Assembly (NCBI GenBank): GCA_027055005.1
Contig: JALUNR010000015.1
Coordinates: 1 to 16,043, forward strand
DNA length: 16,043 nt
Direction of reading: 5' to 3'
Origin: Campylobacterales bacterium
Lineage (GTDB): Bacteria; Campylobacterota; Campylobacteria; Campylobacterales; QNZT01
Of the stretch, positions 6,780 to 14,380 are shown one piece after another. The notes beneath the pieces are model-generated. The model worked only from the letters and a program-made list of their open reading frames with translations. It was not told the origin of the DNA and did not search any database. Every line of letters starts with the position of its first letter. The stretch's first letter is position 1. The position numbers and the translations under genes were made by a program.

Positions 6780-7831
6780 CATACCATTCATTTAAAAAAT
6801 ACATATACAAACTAGACCCTGAGCATGCTCATGAGATAACAGAGAGTATTGCTAGAAATTTGGGGGATTATTTGCCGTTTTTGTTGTTTTTTGTGAGGGC
6901 TTATTATAAAAAGACAAATTGTAGGCTTTCTCAAAATATTTTGGGGATAGAGTTTGAAAATCCGGTTGGGCTTGGAGCCGGGTTTGATAAAAATGCTACT
7001 ATGATAAAGGCTTTAGAGGCTGTTGGATTTGGATATGTGGAGGTTGGAACTGTTACTCCAAAACCTCAACCGGGAAATCCAAAGCCTAGGCTTTTTAGGT
7101 TTCCTGAGTATAACTCACTTCAAAATGCTATGGGATTTAACAATGAGGGAGTCCGGTTTTTTAAACAAAGACTTAAAGAGATATATCCTTATAAGATTCC
7201 AATAGGAGCAAATATCGGGAAAAACAAAGTAACTCCTGAAGATAAAGCTATAGAGGATTATAAAATCTTAGTTGATGAGGTTAAGGATATAAGTGATTAT
7301 ATAGTGGTAAATATCTCTTCTCCAAATACTCCAGGTCTTAGAGATCTTCAAAATGAAAAGTTTATAAATGAGCTTTTTAGTATGGCAAAAGAGAAAACTT
7401 CAAAGCCTGTGTTTTTAAAAATAGCACCGGATATGAGTAGTGATGATGCCCTTCTTCTTTGTAAGAGTGCCATAAATAGTAGAGCTGATGGGATAATAGC
7501 CACCAACACAACTATAGACTACAAAGTGTTACCAAATGCTAAGGATTTTGGTGGAGTCAGTGGTAGAGTTTTAAAAGAGAAGAGTTTTTTGCTTTTTAAA
7601 GAGATTGCAAAAGAATTTTATGGTAAAACTACACTTATAAGTGTGGGTGGCATAGATAGTGGAGATGAAGCATACAAAAGGATAAAGGCAGGGGCTAGTT
7701 TGGTTCAAGTTTTATCTGCTTTGATATTTGAAGGTCCATATCTGGTTTCTCATATAAACAATAGAATGTTAGAGCTTATGAAAAGAGATGGATTTAATAC
7801 TATAAGCCAAGCAGTTGGAGCAGATTTGTGA
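6776..7831 (+). CDS. pyrD: Dihydroorotate dehydrogenase, class 2 (quinone-dependent)
   Basis: The protein is 351 residues and catalyses dihydroorotate to orotate in pyrimidine synthesis, passing electrons through FMN to membrane quinone. Class 2 features are clear: an N-terminal membrane-associating helical region (YIYKLDPEHAHEITESIA), GLGAGFDKNA (65-74), NAMGFNNEG, and NISSPNTPGLRDL from N179, in which S182 corresponds to the catalytic serine of E. coli PyrD. The C-terminal FMN-phosphate site is SVGGIDSG (289-296) with GASLVQVLSAL. The start overlaps the toxin stop as ATGA, with an AAGAAGAG ribosome site inside the toxin gene, so translation is probably coupled to the toxin. The quinone acceptor in such organisms would be menaquinone, a loose link to the UbiD gene upstream. 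Confidence 0.96.
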   Translation: MTYHSFKKYIYKLDPEHAHEITESIARNLGDYLPFLLFFVRAYYKKTNCRLSQNILGIEFENPVGLGAGFDKNATMIKALEAVGFGYVEVGTVTPKPQPGNPKPRLFRFPEYNSLQNAMGFNNEGVRFFKQRLKEIYPYKIPIGANIGKNKVTPEDKAIEDYKILVDEVKDISDYIVVNISSPNTPGLRDLQNEKFINELFSMAKEKTSKPVFLKIAPDMSSDDALLLCKSAINSRADGIIATNTTIDYKVLPNAKDFGGVSGRVLKEKSFLLFKEIAKEFYGKTTLISVGGIDSGDEAYKRIKAGASLVQVLSALIFEGPYLVSHINNRMLELMKRDGFNTISQAVGADL

Positions 7832-9144
7832 AAAAAATCTTTTTTATTTTGATATTAACTATAGGAGTCTTGATGGGAAATTCCCTACCAAAATATTATA
7901 CAAAAACACTAAAAAATGGATTACAAGTAGTTGTAATCCCTATGAAAAACAACTCAAATGTTATCACAACTGACATCTACTATGGAGTTGGAAGTGGTGA
8001 TGAAGTGATGGGTAAGAGTGGTATAGCTCATATGTTGGAGCATATGAACTTTAAATCTACAAAAAAACTAAAAGCTGGAGAGTTTGATAAGATAGTCAAA
8101 GGATTTGGTGGAGTGAATAATGCCTCAACAGGGTTTGACCAAACTCACTACTATATAAAAAGTTCATCCAAAAATCTCTCAAAGTCACTAGAGCTTTTTG
8201 CTGAACTTATGGCAAATCTAAACTTAAAAGATAAAGAGTTTCAACCTGAAAGAAAAGTTGTTTTAGAAGAGAGATATTGGAGAACTGATAATAGTCCTAT
8301 GGGGTACTTGTATTTTAGACTTTTTAATAATGCTTTTTTATATAACTCTTATCACTGGACTCCGATAGGATTTATAAATGATATAAAAAATTGGACTATA
8401 AAAGATATAAAAAAATTTCACAAAAAATTTTATCAACCTCAAAATGCTGTGATAGTAGTAGCTGGAGATATAGTTCCTGATGAAGTTTTTAAAGAGGCTA
8501 AAAAGTGGTTTGGAAATATAAAAAACAGTACTAAAAAGATAAAAAGAGGACATCAAGTAGAGCCAAAACAAGATGGAGCAAAGAGATTTTATATCACAAA
8601 CAAAGAGTCAGCTTCACAAATGTTAGCCATAGCTTATCATATACCTGATTTTAAAAGCAGAGATCAAGTTGCTTTAAGTGCTATAAGTGAGATACTGAGC
8701 AGTGGAAAAAGCAGTAGGCTAAATTCACTACTTGTTGATAAAAAGAAGATGGTATCAACTGTTTATGCTTACAATATGGAGCAGAAAAATCCGAGTATAT
8801 TTTTGTTTATGGCTATTTGCAATCCAGGAGTTAGGGCAGAAGATGTAGAAAAGATAATCTTAGAAGAGATAGAGAAGTTAAAAACAACTGATATGACAAA
8901 AGAGGAGCTTGACAAGTTAAAGCTTCAAACTAAGAGTGATTTTATATTTTCCATGCAAGATAGTAGCTCACTTGCTGATATGTTTGGAAGTTACTTTGTA
9001 AAAGGAGATATAAAGCCTCTGTTGGATTATGAGGAAAATTTAGATAAACTAACTACACAAGATATAAAAGAGGTTGCGAAGAGGTATTTTAGAAAAGATA
9101 ACTCAACAACTGTTATACTAAGATATAAAGGAGAAAACAAATGA
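7828..9144 (+). CDS. M16-family zinc metallopeptidase, exported
   Basis: This 438-residue protein starts with GTG, overlapping the pyrD stop by 4 nt (GTGA), with GGAG at 7817-7820. It begins with a signal peptide (MKKIFFILILTIGVLMGNSL), so it should act in the periplasm. The inverted zinc motif HMLEH is at 68-72. The third ligand is expected in VVLEERYW; E147/E148 lie at the usual distance of about 75 residues. A C-terminal M16 lobe follows (KESASQMLAIAYHIPD onward). Many bacterial M16B enzymes occur as an active/inactive gene pair; here only the active copy is present. The same gene lies between pyrD and dapA in Campylobacter-type genomes. Substrates are unknown; degradation of peptides or signal-peptide remnants is a plausible inference. 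Confidence 0.9.
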   Translation: MKKIFFILILTIGVLMGNSLPKYYTKTLKNGLQVVVIPMKNNSNVITTDIYYGVGSGDEVMGKSGIAHMLEHMNFKSTKKLKAGEFDKIVKGFGGVNNASTGFDQTHYYIKSSSKNLSKSLELFAELMANLNLKDKEFQPERKVVLEERYWRTDNSPMGYLYFRLFNNAFLYNSYHWTPIGFINDIKNWTIKDIKKFHKKFYQPQNAVIVVAGDIVPDEVFKEAKKWFGNIKNSTKKIKRGHQVEPKQDGAKRFYITNKESASQMLAIAYHIPDFKSRDQVALSAISEILSSGKSSRLNSLLVDKKKMVSTVYAYNMEQKNPSIFLFMAICNPGVRAEDVEKIILEEIEKLKTTDMTKEELDKLKLQTKSDFIFSMQDSSSLADMFGSYFVKGDIKPLLDYEENLDKLTTQDIKEVAKRYFRKDNSTTVILRYKGENK

Positions 9145-10028
9145 GTTTCCCAAAAGGTGCGATGGTTGCACTAATTACTCCATTTAAAGATGGAAAAGTG
9201 GATTTTGTTACTTATGAGAATTTGATAAAAAGAAAGATTGAGCAAGACATCGATGCAATAGTTCCTGTTGGAACAACTGGAGAGAGTGCAACATTAAGCC
9301 ACGATGAACATAAAGAGTGCATAGAAATAGCAGTAGCCAGTTGCAAAGGAACACATGTAAAAGTAGTAGCAGGGGCTGGAAGTAACTCTACTTTGGAAGC
9401 TATAGATTTGGCTAAATTTGCTCAAAAACAAGGTGCAGATGCAATTCTGACAGTATCTCCATACTACAACAAACCAACACAAGAAGGACTTTATCAACAT
9501 TATAAAGCTATTGCAGATGCTATCGAAATAGGTGTTATGCTTTATAATGTACCAGGTAGAACAGGAGTTGATATAAATCCTAGTACAGTTGCTAGACTTT
9601 ATAATGAGTGTAAAAATATTTACTCTATAAAAGAAGCAACAGGTTCGATGGAGAGGGCAGTTGAGTTAAAAGCAAAAAATCCTTCTCTTGATGTTATATG
9701 TGGAGATGATGCTATAAACTATCCCTTAATGGCAAATGGTGGAGATGGCGTTATCTCAGTAACTGCAAATCTTTTGCCAGATATGATAAGTTCACTTGTT
9801 CATAAAGTAAATGAGGGAGATTTCAAAGGTGCGAAAGCTATAAATGATGAACTTTTTGATATAAATAAAGTTCTTTTTTGTGAGAGTAACCCTATACCGA
9901 TAAAAGCAGCTATGTATCTAGCAGGATTAATTCCTACTTTGGAGTATAGATTGCCTCTTACAAAACCAAGTGAAGATAATTTTTCTAAAATAGAAAAAGT
10001 ATTAAAAAACTATAAGATAAAAGGATGA
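9141..10028 (+). CDS. dapA: 4-hydroxy-tetrahydrodipicolinate synthase
   Basis: This 295-residue TIM-barrel aldolase has the normal DapA length. It condenses pyruvate with aspartate semialdehyde, the first committed step to diaminopimelate (peptidoglycan) and lysine. The Schiff-base lysine is K164 in YSIKEATG. Y135 in LYNVPGRTG and the GTTGES loop (44-49) supply the proton relay, and R140 of PGRTG binds the carboxylate of the substrate. The YYNKPTQEGLYQHY segment is typical. It starts at ATG with a strong AAAGGAG (9127-9133), overlapping the peptidase stop (ATGA). It is cytoplasmic and a homotetramer in the family. The call is secure. Confidence 0.97.
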   Translation: MSFPKGAMVALITPFKDGKVDFVTYENLIKRKIEQDIDAIVPVGTTGESATLSHDEHKECIEIAVASCKGTHVKVVAGAGSNSTLEAIDLAKFAQKQGADAILTVSPYYNKPTQEGLYQHYKAIADAIEIGVMLYNVPGRTGVDINPSTVARLYNECKNIYSIKEATGSMERAVELKAKNPSLDVICGDDAINYPLMANGGDGVISVTANLLPDMISSLVHKVNEGDFKGAKAINDELFDINKVLFCESNPIPIKAAMYLAGLIPTLEYRLPLTKPSEDNFSKIEKVLKNYKIKG

Positions 10029-10032
10029 TTTT

Positions 10033-10812
10033 ATGATGAAAGGTAAAACTTTAGTTATAAGTGGTGCAACTAAGGGAATAGGTAAAGCAACAATATATAA
10101 ATTTGCACAAAATGGAGTTAATATAGCGTTTACATATAATTCAAATGAAGAGTTAGCAAAAGAGATATCTAATGATTTAGAGAATAAATATGGAGTAAAA
10201 GCCAAGTATTATCCTTTAAATATACTTGAACCAGAGCAATATAAAGATCTTTTTAAAAAGATAGATGAAGATTTTGATAGAGTTGATTTTTTTATATCAA
10301 ATGCTATGATATATGGTAGAGCCGTTGTTGGTGGATATGGTAAATTTATGAGATTTAAGCCAAGAGGATTAAATAACATATACACTGCTACTGTTGTTGC
10401 TTTTGTACTTGGAGCTCAAGAAGCAGCTAAGAGGATGGAAAAGCAAGGTGGAGGAAGTATCATCAGTATGAGTTCAACTGGAAATATCACTTATATAGAT
10501 AACTATGGTGGTCACGGAACAAACAAAGCAGCAGTTGAAGCTATGGTTAGATATGCGGCAGTTGAGCTTGGTGAAAAAAATATTAGAGTAAATGCAGTAA
10601 GTGGTGGACCAATAGATACAGATGCCCTAAAAGCTTTTGTAAATTATGAAGAGGTAAAACAAGCTACTATAAACTTGTCTCCATTAAACAAAATGGGACA
10701 ACCTGAAGATTTAGCAGGTGCTTGTTACTTTCTATGTACAGATGATGCTAGATGGATAACTGCTCAAACTATAGTAATTGACGGTGGAACTAGCTTTAAC
10801 TCTAAGTGTTAA
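10033..10812 (+). CDS. FabL-like enoyl-ACP reductase (short-chain dehydrogenase family)
   Basis: This is a 259-residue Rossmann protein with the nucleotide motif SGATKGIG (10-17). The catalytic spacing is unusual: Y158 and K165 are separated by six residues (YGGHGTNK), not the three of common SDRs, and the normal tyrosine position is a histidine. Tyr-x6-Lys is the signature of enoyl-ACP reductases FabI/FabL. Other segments (AQEAAKRMEK, VNAVSGGPIDTDALK, TIVIDGG) closely resemble what I recall of Bacillus subtilis FabL. It therefore probably reduces trans-2-enoyl-ACP in fatty acid elongation with NAD(P)H in the cytoplasm. The usual NNAG motif reads SNAM. Start ATG at 10033 with AAGGA at 10021-10025, inside the dapA end. 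A different SDR substrate remains possible, since another enoyl reductase may exist elsewhere in the genome. Confidence 0.75.
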   Translation: MMKGKTLVISGATKGIGKATIYKFAQNGVNIAFTYNSNEELAKEISNDLENKYGVKAKYYPLNILEPEQYKDLFKKIDEDFDRVDFFISNAMIYGRAVVGGYGKFMRFKPRGLNNIYTATVVAFVLGAQEAAKRMEKQGGGSIISMSSTGNITYIDNYGGHGTNKAAVEAMVRYAAVELGEKNIRVNAVSGGPIDTDALKAFVNYEEVKQATINLSPLNKMGQPEDLAGACYFLCTDDARWITAQTIVIDGGTSFNSKC

Positions 10813-10814
10813 TT

Positions 10815-11642
10815 ATGGAGTTTTGGCAACATATTTATAGTCATTTTAATCCTGTAGCCTTTGAACTTTTTGGATTAAAAGTTCATTGGTATGGAATTAT
10901 GTATATTTTAGCACTTCTTAGTGCTTTATGGTTTGCAAAAGTTTTGATAAAAAAAGATAATCTTCCCATAAGTAATGAAATTTTAGATAAATTTTTTGTA
11001 TATGTTGAAATAGGTGTAATTTTAGGAGCTAGGATAGGGTATTTTTTGTTTTACTCTGAACATCTTTCCTATTATCTAATTCACCCTTGGCAAATGTTTA
11101 ATCCTTTTGGAGTAAATGGAGAGTACATAGGTATAAGAGGTATGAGTTTTCATGGAGCTGTTATAGGCTTTAGTATAGGGGCTTATCTTTTTTCTAGAAA
11201 ATACAAAGGATATACTTTAAAAATCCTTGATGTTGCATCTGTTGCTATACCTTTGGGGTATATATTTGGCAGGATTGGAAACTTTTTAAACCAAGAGCTT
11301 TTTGGAAGAGTAACCGATGTACCTTGGGGGATCTATGTACATGGAGTTTTAAGACATCCATCTCAACTATATGAAGCATTTTTGGAAGGGTTTGTGATAT
11401 TTGTTATCATGATGAGTATAAGAAGCTATAAAAAGTTCGATGGACAGTTGATTTTGATATATATGATACTCTATGCTTTGATGAGAAGTATATCAGAAAC
11501 TTTTAGACAACCAGATCCTCAGCTAGGATTTATATGTTGTGGCTGGCTTACTATGGGACAATTGTTATCTTTTTGTATGGTTTTGTTTGCTGGAATTTTA
11601 TATGTGATTTTATCAAAAAGGCAAAAAGTTGAATCTTCCTAA
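10815..11642 (+). CDS. lgt: Prolipoprotein diacylglyceryl transferase
   Basis: This 275-residue polytopic inner-membrane protein transfers diacylglycerol from phosphatidylglycerol to the lipobox cysteine of prelipoproteins. Lgt landmarks are all present: HWYGIMY near the N-terminus, GARIGYFLFY, GMSFHGAVIG with H113, the signature GRIGNFLNQELFGR with R153, N156 and E161 (same relative spacing as R143, N146 and E151 of E. coli), and RHPSQLYEA. The ATG at 10815, 2 nt after the reductase stop, gives the usual MEFWQ-type start; an upstream in-frame GTG at 10806 would overlap the reductase and is less likely. It overlaps pgsA by 14 nt, which couples the enzyme to the gene for making its lipid donor. 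Confidence 0.96.
   Translation: MEFWQHIYSHFNPVAFELFGLKVHWYGIMYILALLSALWFAKVLIKKDNLPISNEILDKFFVYVEIGVILGARIGYFLFYSEHLSYYLIHPWQMFNPFGVNGEYIGIRGMSFHGAVIGFSIGAYLFSRKYKGYTLKILDVASVAIPLGYIFGRIGNFLNQELFGRVTDVPWGIYVHGVLRHPSQLYEAFLEGFVIFVIMMSIRSYKKFDGQLILIYMILYALMRSISETFRQPDPQLGFICCGWLTMGQLLSFCMVLFAGILYVILSKRQKVESS
11615..11621 (+). promoter_or_regulatory. Ribosome binding site fixing the TTG start of pgsA
   Basis: AAAAAGG lies 7 nt before TTG at 11629, inside the lgt coding end. It supports the TTG, and the resulting N-terminus (MNLPNLLATFRI) is the expected one for PgsA. Confidence 0.6.
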
Positions 11643-12162
11643 TCTTCTAGCGACTTTTAGAATCTTACTAGCTCCTTTGATGTTTTGGTTTTTAGTTGAT
11701 AGACAAAATCCTATCTTTAGTGGATGGGATGAGAGTTGGCTTGATTATTTTGCTGCTTTGATATTTGTCTTGGCTTCTATTACTGATTTTTTTGATGGAT
11801 ATATAGCTAGAAGTTGGAATCAGATAACGAAACTAGGCTCAATCTTAGACCCACTAGCAGATAAGATGCTCATGCTTGCAGGCTTTATAGGGCTTGTGTA
11901 TATAGGTAGAGCAAATCCTTGGGCGATATTTATAATTCTTACTAGAGAGTTTTTTATCACTGGGCTTAGAGTTGCCATGGCTAGTGAAGGTAAAAGTGTA
12001 GCAGCTTCATTTGCAGGTAAAGCAAAAACAGTTACACAGATGTTTGCTATTGGATTTTTGTTAATGAATTGGGATTATGCTAACGAGATACTTTGGTTTT
12101 CTGTATTTTTGACGATATATTCAGGAATACAATATATTAAGGAGTACTTTTGGGAATCTTAA
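11629..12162 (+). CDS. pgsA: CDP-diacylglycerol-glycerol-3-phosphate 3-phosphatidyltransferase
   Basis: This 177-residue membrane protein makes phosphatidylglycerophosphate from CDP-diacylglycerol and glycerol-3-phosphate. The CDP-alcohol phosphotransferase motif DGxxAR(x8)GxxxDxxxD is perfect: D56, G57, A60, R61, G70, D74, D78. The N-terminus MNLPNLLATFRILLAPL is typical of PgsA rather than PssA. The start codon is TTG, overlapping lgt by 14 nt. Its product leads to phosphatidylglycerol, the substrate of the Lgt encoded just upstream. Several hydrophobic helices surround the active site at the inner membrane. The call is secure. Confidence 0.94.
   Translation: MNLPNLLATFRILLAPLMFWFLVDRQNPIFSGWDESWLDYFAALIFVLASITDFFDGYIARSWNQITKLGSILDPLADKMLMLAGFIGLVYIGRANPWAIFIILTREFFITGLRVAMASEGKSVAASFAGKAKTVTQMFAIGFLLMNWDYANEILWFSVFLTIYSGIQYIKEYFWES
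12139..12144 (+). promoter_or_regulatory. Ribosome binding site fixing the TTG start of rseP
   Basis: AAGGAG lies 5 nt before TTG at 12150, within the pgsA end. It is a near-ideal Shine-Dalgarno and supports this start, which gives the expected MGILTALLVLSVLIIFHE terminus. Confidence 0.65.
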
Positions 12163-13217
12163 CAGCATTATTAGTTTTATCAGTTTTGATAATATTTCAT
12201 GAGTTTGGTCATTTTACAGTTGCAAGGGCTGTGGGAGTAAAAGTTGAAGAGTTTGGTTTGGGTATGCCTATTGGCATAAGTAAACCTTGGTTTTCAAAAA
12301 AATGGGGAAATACAATTTATAGTTTTTATCCAGTGCTTCTTGGTGGATTTGTTAGGATGAAAGGTCAGGATGATTTTGATCTTAGTAAAAAGAGTGATGA
12401 TCCAGACAGTTATATGAGTAAGACTCCTTGGCAAAAGATAGCGATATTGTTAGCTGGTCCTTTTTTTAACATACTTTTAGCATTTTTACTTTATTTAGTT
12501 GTTGGTGTTATAGGCGTTGATAAGTTAGCTCCTAGAGTTGGAAGTTTGAGCAAAGATTTACCAGCTTATCAAAGTGGTATAAAGTTAAAAGATAAAATAG
12601 TAGCTATAAATGGTGTAAAAATAAAACAGTGGGATGATATAGGTAAAACTATAGAAAAATCAAATGGAGCTATAAAAGTTGCAGTTTTAAGAGATGGAAA
12701 AGTAAAAGAGTTTACTATCACTCCTAAACTTCACGAATCAGTAAATATGTTTGGAGAGAAAATCCAAAAAAAGATGATTGGTATAGCTCCAAGTGGTAAG
12801 TTTATAAAAGTAAAGTATAACTCAGTAGGAGAAGTTGTAGGTTATGCATACCATGAAACTATTTGGGCTACTGGGCTTATAGTTAGAAGTTTACAAAAGT
12901 TAGTAGAGGGTGTAGTTCCTGCAAAAAATATGGGAGGTATTATCTCTATAGTAAATATTACTTCTCAAGCAAGTGCTGCTGGATTTGCTACTTTGCTTGT
13001 TTTTGCAGCTCTAATTTCAGTGAACTTGGGAGTTTTAAACCTACTTCCTATACCAGCACTTGATGGTGGGCATATTATGTTTAATTTATATGAGATTATT
13101 ACTAAAAAAACTCCTAGTGAAAAAGTATTTTATAGACTTACAGTTGCAGGATGGGTGATTTTACTTAGTTTGATGGCATTTACTACTGTAAATGATATTA
13201 TAAGATTGATGGGATAA
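12150..13217 (+). CDS. rseP: RseP-type site-2 intramembrane zinc protease
   Basis: The protein is 355 residues. The zinc motif HEFGH is at 17-21 in the first membrane helix, and the third ligand is D305 in the LDGG motif (NLLPIPALDGGH). One PDZ domain spans about 128-195. E. coli RseP has two PDZ domains and about 450 residues, so this is the shorter single-PDZ form common in many bacteria. Site-2 proteases cut within the membrane, clearing signal peptides or releasing regulators; no anti-sigma factor is visible nearby, so the substrate is unknown. It uses a TTG start and overlaps pgsA by 13 nt. A Deg-type protease gene three genes downstream would be a natural site-1 partner, but that is inference. 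Confidence 0.93.
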   Translation: MGILTALLVLSVLIIFHEFGHFTVARAVGVKVEEFGLGMPIGISKPWFSKKWGNTIYSFYPVLLGGFVRMKGQDDFDLSKKSDDPDSYMSKTPWQKIAILLAGPFFNILLAFLLYLVVGVIGVDKLAPRVGSLSKDLPAYQSGIKLKDKIVAINGVKIKQWDDIGKTIEKSNGAIKVAVLRDGKVKEFTITPKLHESVNMFGEKIQKKMIGIAPSGKFIKVKYNSVGEVVGYAYHETIWATGLIVRSLQKLVEGVVPAKNMGGIISIVNITSQASAAGFATLLVFAALISVNLGVLNLLPIPALDGGHIMFNLYEIITKKTPSEKVFYRLTVAGWVILLSLMAFTTVNDIIRLMG

Positions 13218-13220
13218 AAG

Positions 13221-13892
13221 ATGAACTATGAGAAAAATTTTGATGAAGTGTTAGAAAAAATTGAGAGAGCAAGGCTTGAAACTAATGAGCATCAGATAGT
13301 AAAAATAGTTGCAGTTAGTAAGTATAGTGATGCTAAGTCGGTTGAGAGTCTTTATAAAATAGGGCAGAGAGCTTTTGGAGAAAACAGAGTTCAAGACTTA
13401 AAAGAGAAAGCTTTAGAACTTGAAGAGTACCCTTTAGAGTGGCATTTTATAGGAAGACTTCAAACCAATAAAATAAATGCCCTGCTTGATTTGAATCCTT
13501 ATCTAATTCAATCAATAGATAGTTATGAAAAGGCAATAGAGATTGATAAAAGAGCAGAAGTTAAGGGTAAGAAGACAAATATTTTACTTCAAATAAACTC
13601 TGCAAAAGAGGAGTCCAAAGCTGGAGTTATACCAGAAGTTGCAGTAGAAGAGTATCTAAAGATAAAACAAAACCTTAAAAACTTAAAACTTAAAGGTGTT
13701 ATGAGTATAGGAGCTTTTGTGGAGGATAAAAAGGTTATAGAAAATAGTTTTGAGACTACATATAAAATTTATGAGAGTCTGCAAAAAGAGGGGGCTACTA
13801 TTTGTTCCATGGGAATGAGTGGAGATTTTGAATTAGCAATCAAATGTGGATCAAATATGTTAAGACTTGGCTCAATACTTTTTAAGGGGTAA
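13221..13892 (+). CDS. YggS/PLPBP family pyridoxal phosphate homeostasis protein
   Basis: This 223-residue protein adopts the single-domain alanine-racemase barrel and binds PLP without known catalysis. Signature pieces appear in order: VAVSKYS with PLP lysine K34, FGENRVQDL (52-60), WHFIGRLQTNK (from W74), and GMSGDFELAIKCGSNMLRLG (198-217), which forms the phosphate-binding end. It should help keep PLP and amino-acid pools balanced in the cytoplasm. ATG at 13221, 3 nt after rseP, with GGGA upstream. Pairing with membrane-protein genes is common for this family across bacteria; no direct functional link to neighbours is shown. Confidence 0.93.
   Translation: MNYEKNFDEVLEKIERARLETNEHQIVKIVAVSKYSDAKSVESLYKIGQRAFGENRVQDLKEKALELEEYPLEWHFIGRLQTNKINALLDLNPYLIQSIDSYEKAIEIDKRAEVKGKKTNILLQINSAKEESKAGVIPEVAVEEYLKIKQNLKNLKLKGVMSIGAFVEDKKVIENSFETTYKIYESLQKEGATICSMGMSGDFELAIKCGSNMLRLGSILFKG
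13884..13889 (+). promoter_or_regulatory. Ribosome binding site fixing the GTG start of the DUF420 gene
   Basis: AAGGGG lies 5 nt before GTG at 13895. The alternative ATG at 13904 would be 14 nt away, too far, so the GTG is chosen. Confidence 0.6.
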
Positions 13893-13894
13893 TA

Positions 13895-14371
13895 GTGAAT
13901 TATATGTTTAAAGATGGTTTTTTACCAACTCATGCACCACTTTTTATGGATGAAGTTATGGTTGTTGTAGCACTTCTTCCATTTTTAGTAGCATTTGCTA
14001 TATCTCAAGCTAAAAAAGGAAATATAAAACTACATATTAAGTTACAAGTTTTAGTATTTGTTATAGGTATTTTATTTGTGGGTTACTTTGAATATGGTGC
14101 TAGAATTATGGGAGGATTTGCTCCAGTTTTGGCAAAAAGTAGTCTAAATCATACTTTTCTATATGCCTTTTTAGCTTTTCATGTTTTGATAGCGATAGCA
14201 ACTACCTTTTTATGGAGTTATAGTATATATTTTGGATTAAGATATTATAAAAAGATTTCGCAAAAAAGTTTTAGATACTCTCATGTTAAGATAGCAAAGC
14301 CTACTTTTTTTGGTATATCACTAACTTCAGCAACAGGAGTTTTATTATATGTTTTTATGTATATATTTTAA
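13895..14371 (+). CDS. DUF420-family membrane protein
   Basis: This 158-residue protein has four predicted membrane helices (about 19-37, 50-66, 87-113, 137-157). Five histidines sit at or near helix ends: H13, H47, H86, H96 and H130. The C-terminal pattern SHVKIAKPTFFGISLTSATG followed by VLLY matches the DUF420 ending (His, then TG and a VxY). DUF420 includes Bacillus/Staphylococcus CtaM, needed for maturation of a heme-copper oxidase, so heme or copper handling in the inner membrane is possible. No oxidase gene is in the window to support it here. GTG start, 2 nt after the YggS-type gene. Confidence 0.65.
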   Translation: MNYMFKDGFLPTHAPLFMDEVMVVVALLPFLVAFAISQAKKGNIKLHIKLQVLVFVIGILFVGYFEYGARIMGGFAPVLAKSSLNHTFLYAFLAFHVLIAIATTFLWSYSIYFGLRYYKKISQKSFRYSHVKIAKPTFFGISLTSATGVLLYVFMYIF

Positions 14372-14380
14372 AGGAGATTT

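Noticed and set aside
7023..7205. Second plus-strand frame inside pyrD
   Set aside because: It overlaps conserved pyrD motifs in another frame and has no family resemblance or ribosome site of note.
10806..10814. GTG start extending Lgt by 3 residues
   Set aside because: It would overlap the reductase gene and adds residues before the usual MEFWQ-type terminus.
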